A stretch of 64,000 nucleotides of DNA from Pontimonas sp. (GTDB lineage: Bacteria; Actinomycetota; Actinomycetes; Actinomycetales; Microbacteriaceae), in NCBI GenBank assembly GCA_018402295.1, contig JAGYJI010000005.1, positions 1 through 64,000 of the forward strand. Direction: 5' to 3'. Shown here piece by piece: positions 40,146-50,723 of the stretch. The position numbers and the translations under genes were made by a program. Below the pieces are notes generated by a model. That model saw nothing but the letters and a program-made list of their open reading frames with translations. It did not search any database and was not told where the DNA came from. Each line of letters starts with the position of its first letter. The stretch's first letter is position 1.

Positions 40146-41189
40146 CTACGACCCAGAACCACTCTGGTGTTCAGGGCCCTCCTGCAGGGTTGCCATCAGG
40201 CGTTGCAGGGAGTGCGCTCGGGCAGCCTCCTGCTCAGTCAGTGTCCCCTCAGCTAGTGCCTGCACGAGGAAGCATTCACTGGAGTCTTCAAGATGCGTGC
40301 AGCCTTTGGGGCACTCGAGGGTGAAGGGCAGAAGCTCCGGGAATCCCTCGACAATGGACGTTTTGCTGACGTGTCCCAAGCCGAAGCTTCTCACTCCCGG
40401 GGTGTCGATGACCCACCCGCCCTCCGGGATGCGAAGTGCCTGACTGGAGGACGACGTGTGGCGGCCTCGGCCGGTCACATCGTTGACATCCCCCACCGCC
40501 CGATCAGCACCGGGCACCAGGTCATTCACCAGGGTGGACTTTCCGACTCCCGAGTGACCCACCGCGACCGTGATGTGGTCTTTCAGCACAGCGACCAGGT
40601 CATCCCTGGCCGGGCGATCGGGTGAGCGCTCCACCACCTGAACTCCTGCGTCCTGGACATAGCGACGCAGTTCCTCCCCGGAGGCGAGGTCGGTCTTCGT
40701 GATGCAGAGAATGGGGGTGATGCCGGCGTCCAGGGCCGCCACCAGGTAGCGATCGACGAGTCGCATGCGGGGCTCGGGCGACGCGGCAGCCACCACCATC
40801 AACAGTTGGTCAGCGTTGGCCACAATGATGCGCTCAAAGGTGTCCGAATCATCGGCACTGCGGCGCAGCACCGTTTTTCGGGGATGAATCCGGACAATTC
40901 GAGCGAGTGACCCTTCGGCTCCCGTGGTGTCGCCCACCGCGTCGACGATGTCGCCGGTCACGATCGCTTGCGAGCGAAGCTCGCGGGCTCTCGTGCAGGT
41001 GAGGAGACGCTCCGCTTCGGTGTTCTCCTCCAGAATCACCCGGTAGCGGCCACGATCAACGGCAATGACGAGACCCTGTTGGGCATCCTCGTGCTGGGGC
41101 CGGTTCTTGGAGCGTGGTTTGCTCCCACTCTTGCTGGGGCGAACCCGGGGCTCATATCCCTCATACGGGTCGAGGTCGTCCTCGATCAT
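40146..41189 (-). CDS. rsgA: Ribosome small-subunit biogenesis GTPase RsgA
   Basis: Circularly permuted GTPase that aids 30S maturation. 347 residues. An OB fold near the N-terminus (QGLVIAVDRGRYRVIL) is followed by G4 (CITKTDLASGEE), G1 (VAVGHSGVGKSTLVN) and G3 (VIDTPGVRSFGL) in the permuted order. The C-terminal zinc knuckle uses CPKGCTHLEDSSEC. ATG overlaps the aroA stop by 4 bp. Confidence 0.93.
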   Translation of the reverse strand: MIEDDLDPYEGYEPRVRPSKSGSKPRSKNRPQHEDAQQGLVIAVDRGRYRVILEENTEAERLLTCTRARELRSQAIVTGDIVDAVGDTTGAEGSLARIVRIHPRKTVLRRSADDSDTFERIIVANADQLLMVVAAASPEPRMRLVDRYLVAALDAGITPILCITKTDLASGEELRRYVQDAGVQVVERSPDRPARDDLVAVLKDHITVAVGHSGVGKSTLVNDLVPGADRAVGDVNDVTGRGRHTSSSSQALRIPEGGWVIDTPGVRSFGLGHVSKTSIVEGFPELLPFTLECPKGCTHLEDSSECFLVQALAEGTLTEQEAARAHSLQRLMATLQEGPEHQSGSGS

Positions 41190-42521
41190 GGTGTTGAGGA
41201 CTCCACGAGTGCCGCCCAGAGCTCTGGAAACTCAGGAAGTGTCTTGCCGGTGCTGGAGATGTCATCCACGACAACGCCCCTCACCCCAAGACCGAGCAGT
41301 GCACCGGAGGTGGCCATCCGGTGGTCAGCGAAGGCTTTCCAGAGCCCACCATCCAGTGGTGCAGGCGTGACCGCAATTCCATCCGGGGTTTCTTCCGCAA
41401 GTCCACCGAGAGATCGAATGTTCTCCACGAGTGCTGCGAGCCGGTCGGTTTCGTGCCCTCGGAGGTGTCCAATCCCTCGGAACACACTGGGGCCTGACGC
41501 CAGAGCCGCCAGGGAAATCACGGTGGGAGCAAGCTCTCCGGCGTGGGAGAGGTCGAGGTCAACACCGGGGATGGTCGGCACCATGCCGCCACCCCATTCC
41601 CCCATCGAGGGTGAGGGTGGAATCCGACAGAGTGACTGTCGCGCCGAAGTGCTCAAGAATTCGGGGGACATCTGCCCCCACCTGAGTGGTCTGACTGGGC
41701 CAACCCTCAATGCTGACCTTCCCCCGGTAATCAGCGGTGCTGCCAGGAACGGTGCTGCGTTGGAGAGATCGGGTTCGATCTCGACATCGACTGCACCGAT
41801 GGGTCCCTGCTGCCACCCTCCACACACCAGGCGTCGACGAGTCAACCTCAACCCCCCGGGCGCGCAAGCAGGACAGGGTCATCTCAATGTGGGGGAGGGA
41901 TGGCAGGTGTGAGCCGGTGTGGGTCACGGTGAGGCCCTGAGGGAGCTTCGCTCCCATCAGGAGCAAACCCGACACAAACTGGCTCGACCCCGACGCATCG
42001 ATAGACACAGCGCTGTGGGTTGATGGACCGCTGCTGGTGATGGTGAAGGGCAGAGTGTCTCGACCTTCGTCGTCCACCTCGAGTCCCAGTTGGGTGAGGG
42101 CATGAAGAGTGGTGGCCATCGGGCGCCGTCTGGCGCCGATGTCGCCATCGAAGCGAATGGTGCCTCGAACCAGAGCTGCGAGTGGCGGGACAAAACGCAT
42201 CACGGTGCCCGCCAGACCGCAGTCCACCGATGCTGACACCTCGAATCCCTCGGGAATAGGACTTACTGCGAGGTCAGGTCCGAAAGCGCCGTCTCCTGGG
42301 ACCTCGGTGATCGTGGCGCCGAGAGACCGAAGTGCCTCCACCATGAGGGCGGTGTCCCGGGAGTGCAGGGGCCTGCGAATCGTGGAGGGGCCCTCCGCGA
42401 GAGCTGCCAACACCAGTTCACGATTGGTGAGCGACTTAGATCCCGGGAGGGAGAGCGAATGCCGAAGGGGCTGGGCGCGCTCGGGGGCGCTCCAGTGGGG
42501 GGAATTTTCTGGCGTGCTCAT
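41186..42521 (-). pseudogene. aroA: EPSP synthase, frameshifted
   Basis: 3-phosphoshikimate 1-carboxyvinyltransferase of the shikimate pathway. N-terminal [36 protein letters not shown] and DGDIGARRRPM are the substrate-binding motifs. From about 41800 to 41590 the frame changes at least twice (GPIGAVDVEIEPDLSNAAPF appears in the alternative frame). The C-terminal part reads RGIGHLRGHETDRLAALVEN and FADHRMATSGALLGLG. About 440 residues. Its start codon at 42521 lies within a sigma-factor promoter for the divergent sigH gene. Confidence 0.92.
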
Positions 42522-42526
42522 TGGTT
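42500..42526 (+). promoter_or_regulatory. SigR/SigH-type promoter ahead of sigH
   Basis: GGGAAT at 42500-42505 is separated by exactly 18 bases from GTT at 42524-42526. This matches the SigR/SigH consensus GGAAT-N18-GTT of actinobacterial redox sigma factors. It lies 43 bp before the sigH GTG, so transcription would begin about 42533. It implies autoregulation of sigH-rsrA. The element overlaps the aroA start codon, so firing could also interfere with aroA expression. Confidence 0.7.
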
Positions 42527-42568
42527 GTCCAGAGTATCGGGTTAGTCACCAGGAGGGAGGGGTTACCA

Positions 42569-43225
42569 GTGCCACAGGTCACGCTCTTAGAAGCCCCTCG
42601 GGAGACCTCGTTAGACTCACCGGTGATGGCTTCCTCACACTCTGGTGACTCACCGTCATCCCCCGATTTTGCGGCTCAAGCGATGCCGTTTGCGGATCAG
42701 CTCTATGCGGCAGCGATGAGACTGGCGAAAAACCCCTCTGATGCTGCGGATTTGGTGCAAGAAACCTATATGAAGGCTTTCCAGGCGTTTCACCAATACG
42801 AGCAGGGCACGAACTTGAAAGCCTGGTTGTATCGGATTCTCACCAACACCTACATCAACCTCTATCGCAAGCGCTCCAAAGAGGGTTTCCAGTCCGCCTT
42901 GGATGACCTCGAGGACTGGCAGGTGGGCGACGCTGAGTCCCTCACCCAGACCAGCACACGCTCCGCCGAGGTGGAAGCTCTCGATCGGATGCCCTCGAGC
43001 GTGGTGAAGGATGCTCTGCACGATTTGCCCGAAGATTTCCGCATGGTGGTCTATTTCGCCGACGTGGAGGGGCTCAGTTACCAGGACATTGCCGACATTA
43101 TGGAGACCCCCACGGGAACGGTCATGAGCAGGCTCTATCGGGGACGAAAACTGTTGCGTGCCTCACTCAAGGAGTATGCGGCGAAAGAGGGTTACGATAC
43201 GGGCGTGAAGGGTGGTGAGAGCTGA
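42569..43225 (+). CDS. sigH: ECF sigma factor SigH/SigR (redox stress)
   Basis: 218 residues. Region 2 has [22 protein letters not shown] and [16 protein letters not shown]; region 4 has [20 protein letters not shown] and [20 protein letters not shown] (helix-turn-helix). The pattern is that of thiol-oxidative-stress sigma factors SigR (Streptomyces) and SigH (Mycobacterium). I choose GTG 42569 because GGAGGGG sits 6 bp upstream; ATG 42626 is an alternative that would drop 19 residues. The TGA overlaps rsrA's ATG by one base. Confidence 0.92.
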   Translation: MPQVTLLEAPRETSLDSPVMASSHSGDSPSSPDFAAQAMPFADQLYAAAMRLAKNPSDAADLVQETYMKAFQAFHQYEQGTNLKAWLYRILTNTYINLYRKRSKEGFQSALDDLEDWQVGDAESLTQTSTRSAEVEALDRMPSSVVKDALHDLPEDFRMVVYFADVEGLSYQDIADIMETPTGTVMSRLYRGRKLLRASLKEYAAKEGYDTGVKGGES

Positions 43226-43458
43226 TGGCTGATTGTGGATGCGAGGAGACTCGCAACAAGCTGGAGGACTATCTCCACGGCGAGCTCCCCGATGGCGCCT
43301 GCCAGGACCTAGAGGATCACTTCCAGGAGTGCCCACCCTGTTGCGATGAGCGCGATGTCGGAAATCTCCTCACCGAGAAGGTCAAGAGTGCGTGCTGTGA
43401 GACTGCTCCCGAGGAGCTGAAGCTCAGTATCCAGAAAACTCTCGAGAGCGCTAGCTAG
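43225..43458 (+). CDS. rsrA: Zinc-containing redox anti-sigma factor (RsrA/RshA)
   Basis: 77 residues. The ZAS motif H-x3-C-x2-C is present (H32, C36, C39 in EDHFQECPPCC), with further cysteines at C4, C6, C26 and C40. Under reducing conditions such proteins bind zinc and the sigma factor; disulfide formation releases it. Translational coupling to sigH (one-base overlap) supplies a stoichiometric inhibitor. Its 3' end overlaps the convergent kgd gene by 8 bp. Confidence 0.92.
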   Translation: MADCGCEETRNKLEDYLHGELPDGACQDLEDHFQECPPCCDERDVGNLLTEKVKSACCETAPEELKLSIQKTLESAS

Positions 43459-46400
43459 ACAGAGCGCGGTCGAGAATCAGCGTGGCTTCCACCTGGCTTC
43501 TCTTGGAGGACCCGGTCGCGGGTGACGCGGAGCGGGGTCTCGAGACAACGGACAGAGCGGGCAGGCCTGCGGCCTTGGGCTTCCATGACCATGAACGGCC
43601 AGGCTCCCTGGTTTTCTGGCTCGTCTTGCACCCAGACAAACTTGGCTCCTGAGTACTTTGCCGCAATGGCCTGCAGATCTGCAGCGGGGAAGGGGTAGTA
43701 CTGCTCGAGTCGCACCACAGCGATTCCGGTGATTCCGCGCTTGTCGATTTCGGACTTGAGGTCGTAGTAGATCTTCCCGGCAACCAACAGCACTTTCTGG
43801 ATTCCAGCCCCTGTCGTGGCGGCGGGGTCATCCAGCACGGGCTGGAACTTGCCGGTGGTGAAATCAGCGGTGCCGCTGGTGGCTCCGCGCAGACGCAACA
43901 TCGCTTTGGGTGTGAACACCACCAAGGGCTTCCTGGGCCTGGCGTAGGCCTGACGGCGCAGCAGGTGGAAGTAGGAGGCGGGGGTTGAGGGCCTCGCGAT
44001 AATCATGTTGTCTTCAGCAGCGAGCTGCAGGAAACGCTCGATGCGAGCAGACGAGTGGTCGGGGCCTTGGCCTTCAAATCCGTGAGGCAGAAGGAGGACA
44101 ACGCTGGAGCGTTGACCCCACTTTTGTTCTGCCGAGGAGATGAACTCATCGATGACGGTTTGGGCACCGTTGACGAAGTCACCAAACTGGGCTTCCCACA
44201 TCACCAGAGCATCCGGGCGCTCCACGGAGTAGCCATACTCAAAGGCGAGGGCCGCGTATTCGCTGAGCAGAGAGTCATAAATCCACAGGCGGGCCTGGTT
44301 CTCCGCCATGTTCATCAGCGGCAACCACTCTTGACCGTTCACGCGGTCATGAAGGACCGCGTGACGCTGCACGAAGGTTCCGCGCCTGGCATCCTGACCG
44401 ACCAAGCGAACCGGTGTTCCCTCCAACAGGAGTGATCCCATGGCGATCAGTTCACCAAAGCCCCAGTCCATCTCGCCGGATCGAGCCATTTCGCGACGCT
44501 TGTCCAGCAGGGGCTGAAGTTTGGGGTGGACGGTGAAGCCTGGGGGGTGGTTGCCGTGGGCCTCACCAATCAGGCTCAAGACCGCGGGGTCAATACCGGT
44601 TGTTTCGGGTTCGCCGGCTGCCTCATCGACTCGCTGGGAGTGGGGGCGGTCAACACCGGCGATCGCGCCCTGGTCGTCAGAAGTGACCAGAATTGCCCCG
44701 GTTTGAACAGCGTGGGTCTCCTGGAACGCCTCCTCGAGGCGGTCATGGAAGTCTTTTTGGGCTGCTTCCAGCTCTTCCGTGGTGATGTCGCCTCGACCGA
44801 TGAGGGCTTCGGTGTAGAGGGTTCGAACACTCCGCTTTGCCTCGATGAGGTTATACATCAGGGGCTGCGTCATCGAGGGGTCATCACCCTCGTTGTGACC
44901 GCGCCTGCGATAGCAGACCAGGTCGATGACGACATCGGCTTTGAACTTCTGGCGGTACCCAAAGGCAATTTCTGCGACCCGGAGCACAGCTTCGGGGTCA
45001 TCGCCGTTCACGTGGAAGATGGGTGCCTGGATGGTCTTTGCCACGTCGGAGGCATAGACCGAGGTCCTGGCGTCGTGGGGAGGGTGGTGAACCCGACCTG
45101 GTTGTTGACAATCACGTGCATGGTTCCACCAGTCCGATACGCACGCAGCTGCGACATCTGCAGGGTTTCCAGCACGACACCCTGGCCCGCCATCGCGGCA
45201 TCTCCGTGAATCAGGACGGGGAGAACACCGAAGCGACCGATTTCTTTGCGGTCTTGTTTGGCGCGAACGATTCCTTCGAGCACGCCGTCAACGGCTTCGA
45301 GGTGTGAGGGGTTCGCCGCCAGGTAGACCGGAATTTGACCACCGGTGGGGCTCGTGTAGACGCCCTCGGTTCCCAGGTGATACTTCACATCTCCGGAGCC
45401 CTGGACGCTTCCCACGTCTTGGGTTCCCTCGAACTCGCGGAAGATTTGGCCATAGGTCTTTCCGGCAATGTTGGCGAGAACGTTGAGGCGGCCGCGGTGC
45501 GCCATGGCGATGGCGACCTCGTCGAGGCCGTCCTCGGTGGCGGCCTGGAGGATTTCATCGACCATGCTGACCGTGGACTCAGCACCCTCGAGGCTGAAGC
45601 GCTTCTGCCCGACGTATTTGGTTTGCAGGAACGTTTCAAACGCTTCTGCCTGGTTCAGTTTCGAGAGGATCCGCAACTGGGCGTCGTGGTCGGGCTTCTC
45701 GTAGGGCTTCTCCAGTTTCTCCTGGAACCAGCGGCGCTGCTCCGGGTCCTGGATGTGCATGTATTCAATACCGATGGTGCGGCAGTAGGAGTCCCTGAGA
45801 ACACCAAGGATTTCGCGCAGCAGCATGGTGCGCCTGCCCCCAAAACCACCGGTCACAAATTCGCGGTCCAGGTCCCAGAACGTCAGGCCGTGACTCTCGA
45901 GTTCGAGGTCGGGGTGGGAGCGCTGCCGATACTCGAGCGGGTCGATATCGGCCATGAGGTGACCGCGAACGCGGAACGTGTTGATGAGTTCTTGAACGCG
46001 TGAGGTCTTGTTGACGTGATCTGCGGTGTCAACAGCGATGTCTTCAGCCCAGTGAATGGGCATGTAGGGGATACGCAGGGAGGCAAAGATTTCCTCGTAG
46101 AACCCATCCCCGCCGATGAGGAGCTCGTGGACCTTCTTGAGGTACTCACCAGACCCGGCACCCTGGATGACCCGGTGGTCATAGGTCGAGGTCAAGGTGA
46201 TGGTCTTGCCAATGCCCAAGTCCGCGAGGATTCTCTTGGAGGAGCCTTGGAATTCTGCCGGGTACTCGAGTGCTCCCGCACCAATGATGCAGGCTTGGCC
46301 GCGCATCAGGCGAGGAACGGAGTGCTCGGTTCCAATACCGCCCGGGTTCGTCAGAGAAATCGTGTTGCCGGCGTAATCATCGGCGGTGAGAGCTCCCTCG

Positions 46401-47209
46401 CGGGCACGCTTCACCACGTCTTCGTAGGCGACCAGGAAATCAGCGAAGCCCATGTGTTGGGCTCGCTTGATTCCTGGCACCACAAGACTGCGGGTCCCAT
46501 CGGGCTTGGGCATATCGATCGCGATACCCAGGTTGATGTTGGCCGGGTGAACGGCAACGGGTTTGCCCTCGACCTCGTCATAGAAGACGTTTTGGCTGGG
46601 GAGCTCCTTCAGAGCTTTGATCATGGCCCAGGCAATGAGGTGGGTGAAGGACACTTTTCCACCGCGAGCCCGACGCAGGTGGTTATTGATGACGATCCGG
46701 TTGTCGATCATCAGCTTTGCCGGCACCGTGCGAACACTGGTCGCGGTGGGAACGGTGAGGCTCTGGTCCATGTTGGCGGCCAGGGCCTTGGCCATGCCCT
46801 TCAGAGGGTTGATCTGGTCCGTGGCTGCTTCCTCGGCGCTCTCGTCCACCGTGGTGATGATGGCGGTGGGGGAGGTGGGGGCTTCGGCGGGAATGGGTTG
46901 CTCTTTGGGAGCAATGGAGGTGGTTTTGGCAATCGGGGAGGTTATCGGGGAGGGGTCATCAGCCATGGACACCACGGGTGTGGGGGGTGGTGCAGGCTCT
47001 GGGGCAGATTCTGGTGCAGAGGCCCCCACAGGCGCGGGCAGGGCAGTGCCCGCTTGGGCGGCGCGCGACTCAAAGAGTGGCCACCAGCTCTTCTCTACCA
47101 GCAGAGGGTCTTTTTGATACAGGGTCCACAGCTCATCGACGAGCCATTCGTTTGCCCCAAATTCGACGGATGCCTCCGCCGATGCTTTCACGGTGTCGTT
47201 ATCTGACAC
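43451..47209 (-). pseudogene. kgd: Multifunctional 2-oxoglutarate dehydrogenase E1/E2-like protein Kgd, two frameshifts
   Basis: About 1250 residues joined. A short N-terminal segment (NEWLVDELWTLYQKDP) and a Pro/Ala-rich linker lead into an E2-type acyltransferase domain (about 170-400; ISLTNPGGIGTEHSVPRL and TYDHRVIQGAGSGEYL with the catalytic His). The E1 ThDP domain follows (MAHRGRLNVLANIAGK, HGDAAMAGQG, VICYRRRGHNEGDDP-like). It decarboxylates 2-oxoglutarate in the TCA cycle. No lipoyl domain is present, as in the mycobacterial protein. Frames break near 45055 and 43550, both in conserved sequence. GTG 47209 (SDNDTVKA) is the likely start, 11 codons inside the longest frame. Confidence 0.93.
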
Positions 47210-47326
47210 GCTTTGTCGCTGCCTCTCACGTCGCGTAACCAACTGGCTAAAAGCCTACCTGCCTTACCCTCAAAGTTCCTGCAGTCATGGCGGAGGATTC
47301 ACCAAGCCTGCTAACCTGTGAGAGCA

Positions 47327-47401
47327 ATGGATGATCCGTCGTCTGATAACGCTGAACCTAGTCATAAACCCTGGGGTACCCACCGGGTGGGTGCCCGATG
47401 A
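47327..47401 (+). CDS. Candidate 24-residue leader ORF
   Basis: ATG 47327 opens MDDPSSDNAEPSHKPWGTHR and stops at TGA 47399-47401, which overlaps the ATG of the next gene (ATGA at 47398). The coupled stop/start is the only support; I recognise no family. It may be a leader peptide or simply chance coding in the upstream region. Confidence 0.25.
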   Translation: MDDPSSDNAEPSHKPWGTHRVGAR

Positions 47402-48717
47402 GTTCAGACCTTCTGCTGTTCCTGGTGGGCGTCATGCTGGCACTCGGAACTGGTGTTTTTGTGGGCAGCGAGTTCGCCCTGCTCAACCTCGACCGCGCTG
47501 ATCTTGAGGCCAGGCGCGCGAAGGGCGAAAAAGGGTTCTCCATCACTATTGCCGCCCTGAAGCGCACCTCCACGCACCTCTCCAGCGCTCAGCTGGGCAT
47601 CACGTTGACCACGTTGCTCACCGGATACACGATGGAGCCCGCCATCTCCTCGATGCTCTCCGGCCCGCTCACGAACGCCGGAATCCCGGAAGACTTTGTG
47701 CGACCCGTCGGCGGAGTTTTGGGAATCCTGCTCGCCACCTTTATTTCGATGATTTTTGGTGAGCTGGTTCCCAAAAACTATGCCCTCTCGGTGCCCCGGC
47801 AAACCGCTCGCGTCCTGGTTCCCCTCCAGGTTGCCTTCACCTGGACTTTCCGGCCGTTCATTGCGGTGCTGAACGGCAGCGCCAACCGCATTCTTCGCGC
47901 GATGGGAATTGAGCCCAAAGAGGAACTCTCTGCGGCCAGAACCGCTGATGAGCTCTCCAGCTTGGTGCAGCGCTCCGCGCTGCAGGGTCTTTTGGAGAAT
48001 GACACCGCCACCCTGCTCTCTCGCACCATCGAGTTTTCGTCTCGCAACGCCATCGACGTGATGACGCCGAGGACTCAGGTGGAATCCGTTCACCGCAGTG
48101 ACACCGCCGAGGACATCATTGCGTTGGCAAAAAAGACCGGGTTCTCGCGTTTCCCGGTCATTGATGAGTCCATCGATGATGTGCGCGGCGTGGTGCACGT
48201 GAAGCAGGCGGTGGCGGTCCCGGTAGATAAGCGCTCCGAAGTTCCTGCCTCGGCCCTGCAATCCGAGGTCATCCGAGTTCCGGAGACGATGACGCTTGAT
48301 GTGTTGCTGACCGAGCTTCGCGGTCGCGGATATCAGGTCGCCATCGTTGTCGACGAATATGGCGGAACCTCCGGTATTGCCACGCTCGAAGACCTCGTGG
48401 AGGAGCTCATCGGCGAGGTTGCCGATGAGCACGACCGAGCATCTCTCGATGTCGTGCGAGCAAGAGACTGGTTCACGTTCCCGGCAGCGCTTCGACCCGA
48501 TGAGTTGGAGGAGCGAACCGGTGTCGAGGTTCCAGAAGATGGTCACTACGAAACCATTGCCGGGTTCATTTTGGAGCAACTGGGCCGGATGGCTGAGGTG
48601 GGGGACACGGTGACGATTCCCACCGGGGTGTTCCGGGTGGAGCGCATGGAGGGTCGCCGCATCGATCGCGTGCGATTCACCCCTCAGGTGAGTGCTGAGG
48701 AGGTGACACTGCTGTGA
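47398..48717 (+). CDS. CNNM/CorC-family membrane protein (hemolysin-like)
   Basis: 439 residues. N-terminal DUF21/CNNM domain with about four helices (LLFLVGVMLALGTGVFVGSE, LGITLTTLLTGYTMEPA, SMIFGELVPKNYALSVP). A CBS pair at about 205-335 (IDVMTPRTQVESV; VVDEYGGTSGIATLEDLVEE) and a C-terminal CorC/HlyC domain (PDELEERTGVEVPEDGHYET) follow. The family is linked to Mg2+ and other divalent cation efflux. A tandem paralogue follows, overlapping by 4 bp. Confidence 0.88.
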   Translation: MSSDLLLFLVGVMLALGTGVFVGSEFALLNLDRADLEARRAKGEKGFSITIAALKRTSTHLSSAQLGITLTTLLTGYTMEPAISSMLSGPLTNAGIPEDFVRPVGGVLGILLATFISMIFGELVPKNYALSVPRQTARVLVPLQVAFTWTFRPFIAVLNGSANRILRAMGIEPKEELSAARTADELSSLVQRSALQGLLENDTATLLSRTIEFSSRNAIDVMTPRTQVESVHRSDTAEDIIALAKKTGFSRFPVIDESIDDVRGVVHVKQAVAVPVDKRSEVPASALQSEVIRVPETMTLDVLLTELRGRGYQVAIVVDEYGGTSGIATLEDLVEELIGEVADEHDRASLDVVRARDWFTFPAALRPDELEERTGVEVPEDGHYETIAGFILEQLGRMAEVGDTVTIPTGVFRVERMEGRRIDRVRFTPQVSAEEVTLL

Positions 48718-49750
48718 GTGACTGGGCTGGACTTGCGTGGTTAGTGGTGTTGCTCGCCGGTAACGCGTTCTTTGTGGGTGCTGAGTTCGCGGTGATCGCG
48801 GCGAAGCGATCCCAGATTGAGCCTCTGGCGGAGGCGGGCAGTAAACGGGCGAAAACGTCGCTCTATGCGATGGAGAACGCAACGCTCATGTTGGCGACCT
48901 CGCAGCTCGGCATCACCGTCTGCTCGCTGCTGATTCTGCTGGTGTCAGAACCCGCCGTGCACCACCTCTTGGAGGGGCCGCTGGAGTCTCTCGGATTACC
49001 GGTGGCCGCGGTCAGCACGGTGGCGTTCATCCTGGCGCTGCTGTTTGTCAGTTACCTGCACGTGGTGCTCGGTGAAATGGTGCCGAAAAACATTTCTTTC
49101 TCCTTGCCCGATAAAGCGGTCTTGCTGTTGGCCCCACCCCTGGTGTTTGTCTCCAAGGTCATCTCCCCGGTGATTCGCTCGATGAACGCGATCGCGAATG
49201 GAATCCTCCGGTTGACCGGTGTGGAGCCCAAAGCCGAAGCCACGAGTGCGTACACGCTCGATGAGGTGGCGACGATTGTGGCGGAATCCACCAAGACCGG
49301 AATGCTCTCGGATCATTCCGGTGCTCTGAATGCCGCTTTTGAGTTCACCACCAAAACCGTGAAGGACGTCACGATTCCCCTGGAGCAGTTGGTGACCCTT
49401 CCCGAGGATGCGACCCCCGAGATGTTCAGCACGCCGTTGCCCAGCGTGGGTTTAGTCGCTACGTGCTGGTGGATGAAGAAGATGACCCCACCGGGTATGT
49501 CCACATCAAGGATGTGCTCGATAGTGACGAGATGGAGAGTGACTACCCGGTCCCCCCTCGTCGCATCAGAAACTTGGTCGCACTGCAGGAAACAGTGGAG
49601 CTCGAGGATGCTCTGGCAACTCTTCGCAACACCGGAAGCCACGTGGCGAAGGTGTTGACTGCCGCGGGCGACACCGCCGGGGTGCTGTTCCTCGAGGACA
49701 TCATTGAAGAGCTTGTGGGAGAGGTCAGGGACGCCACCACCCGCCGATAG
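48714..49750 (+). pseudogene. Second CNNM-family membrane protein, one frameshift
   Basis: DUF21 domain with NAFFVGAEFAVIAAKRSQIE, ATSQLGITVCSLLILLVSEP and VVLGEMVPKNISFSLPDKA, then CBS domains (TVKDVTIPLEQLVTLPEDAT). Near 49450 the frame breaks; the next continues RYVLVDEEDDPTGYVHIKDV and VLFLEDIIEELVGEVRDATT, ending at TAG 49748-49750. About 345 residues, without the C-terminal CorC domain of its neighbour. GTG start overlaps the upstream stop. The tandem pair is a common actinobacterial arrangement. Confidence 0.85.
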
Positions 49751-49776
49751 CATGGCGGGAAGACAAAGGGGGCTGC

Positions 49777-50701
49777 ATGTCAGACACGTTCCTGGTGGTG
49801 GGTGAAGCCCTCACGGACTGCGTCATTCGAGGCGATTCGGTCACCGAAACCCCCGGGGGCAGCCCCCTCAACGTGGCGATTGGCATCGGTCGACTCGGTC
49901 ATGATGTTGTCCTTGCTGCCCGGGTGGGGCCGGACTCCAGGGGCCAGGTCATCACCCAGCACGTGCTCGACAGCGGCGTGGCGCTGATTGATGAGGTGAG
50001 TGGACTTCCCCGCACCTCCACGCGCGAGTGCGACCATTGCCGAGGATGGCTCTGCGTCCTACGAGTTTGATCTTCTGTGGGATATCACGCCGGGCATGCT
50101 GCCAGGGCAGTCCTTCTCCCACGTCCACATCGGCTCCATTGGCGCAACACTGGAGCCCGGGAGCACCGGGGTGGTGGAGATTGTCACCCAGCAGCGAGCC
50201 GCTGGAGCGAGCATTAGTTATGACCCGAACGCAAGGCCCTCCATCATGGGGGACCCCGAGGACGTTCGGGGTCGAATCGAAGAACTCATTGCCCTCTCCC
50301 ACATCGTGAAGGCCAGCGATGAGGACATCGCCTGGCTGTATCCGAGCCGCAGCGAGGACGAGGTCCTCACCTCCTGGCGTGATGCTGGTGCGTCACTCGT
50401 GGTGCTCACGAAGGGTGCCGAGGGTGTGATCGCGCTGGCCGGTGATCACACGGTGACTCGCTCCACCCGGGCCACTGCGGTGGAGGACACGATTGGCGCG
50501 GGTGATTCGTTCATGTCAGGGCTTCTGGTGGCCCTCCAGCGCAGAGCCCTGGTGGGCTCTGGTGTGGCGGGGTTGTCCTCGATCAGTCGCGAAGAGCTGG
50601 AAGCGTCCGTGGATTTTGCCCTGGAGTGTGCGGCTATCACCGTGTCGCGCGTGGGGGCAAACCCTCCCACCCAGGACGACCTGGATGCCCGGTCCCTCTG
50701 A
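49777..50701 (+). pseudogene. PfkB-family carbohydrate kinase (fructokinase-like), one frameshift
   Basis: ATG 49777 starts FLVVGEALTDCVIRG, and ETPGGSPLNVAIGIGRLGHD is the PfkB N-terminal signature. The frame breaks near 50020; the next continues ASYEFDLLWDITPG, HVHIGSIGATLEPG and the C-terminal signature VEDTIGAGDSFMSGLLVAL. About 308 residues. Similar to actinobacterial fructokinases; the sugar is not determined. Tail-to-tail with metX. Confidence 0.85.
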
Positions 50702-50723
50702 GCCCTGACCGGTCTTGGTGTGG

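Noticed and set aside
46016-47206. 396-codon open frame antisense to kgd, with Gly-rich C-terminus
   Set aside because: Its low-complexity Gly stretch mirrors the Pro/Ala-rich linker of Kgd on the other strand; no family match and no ribosome site.
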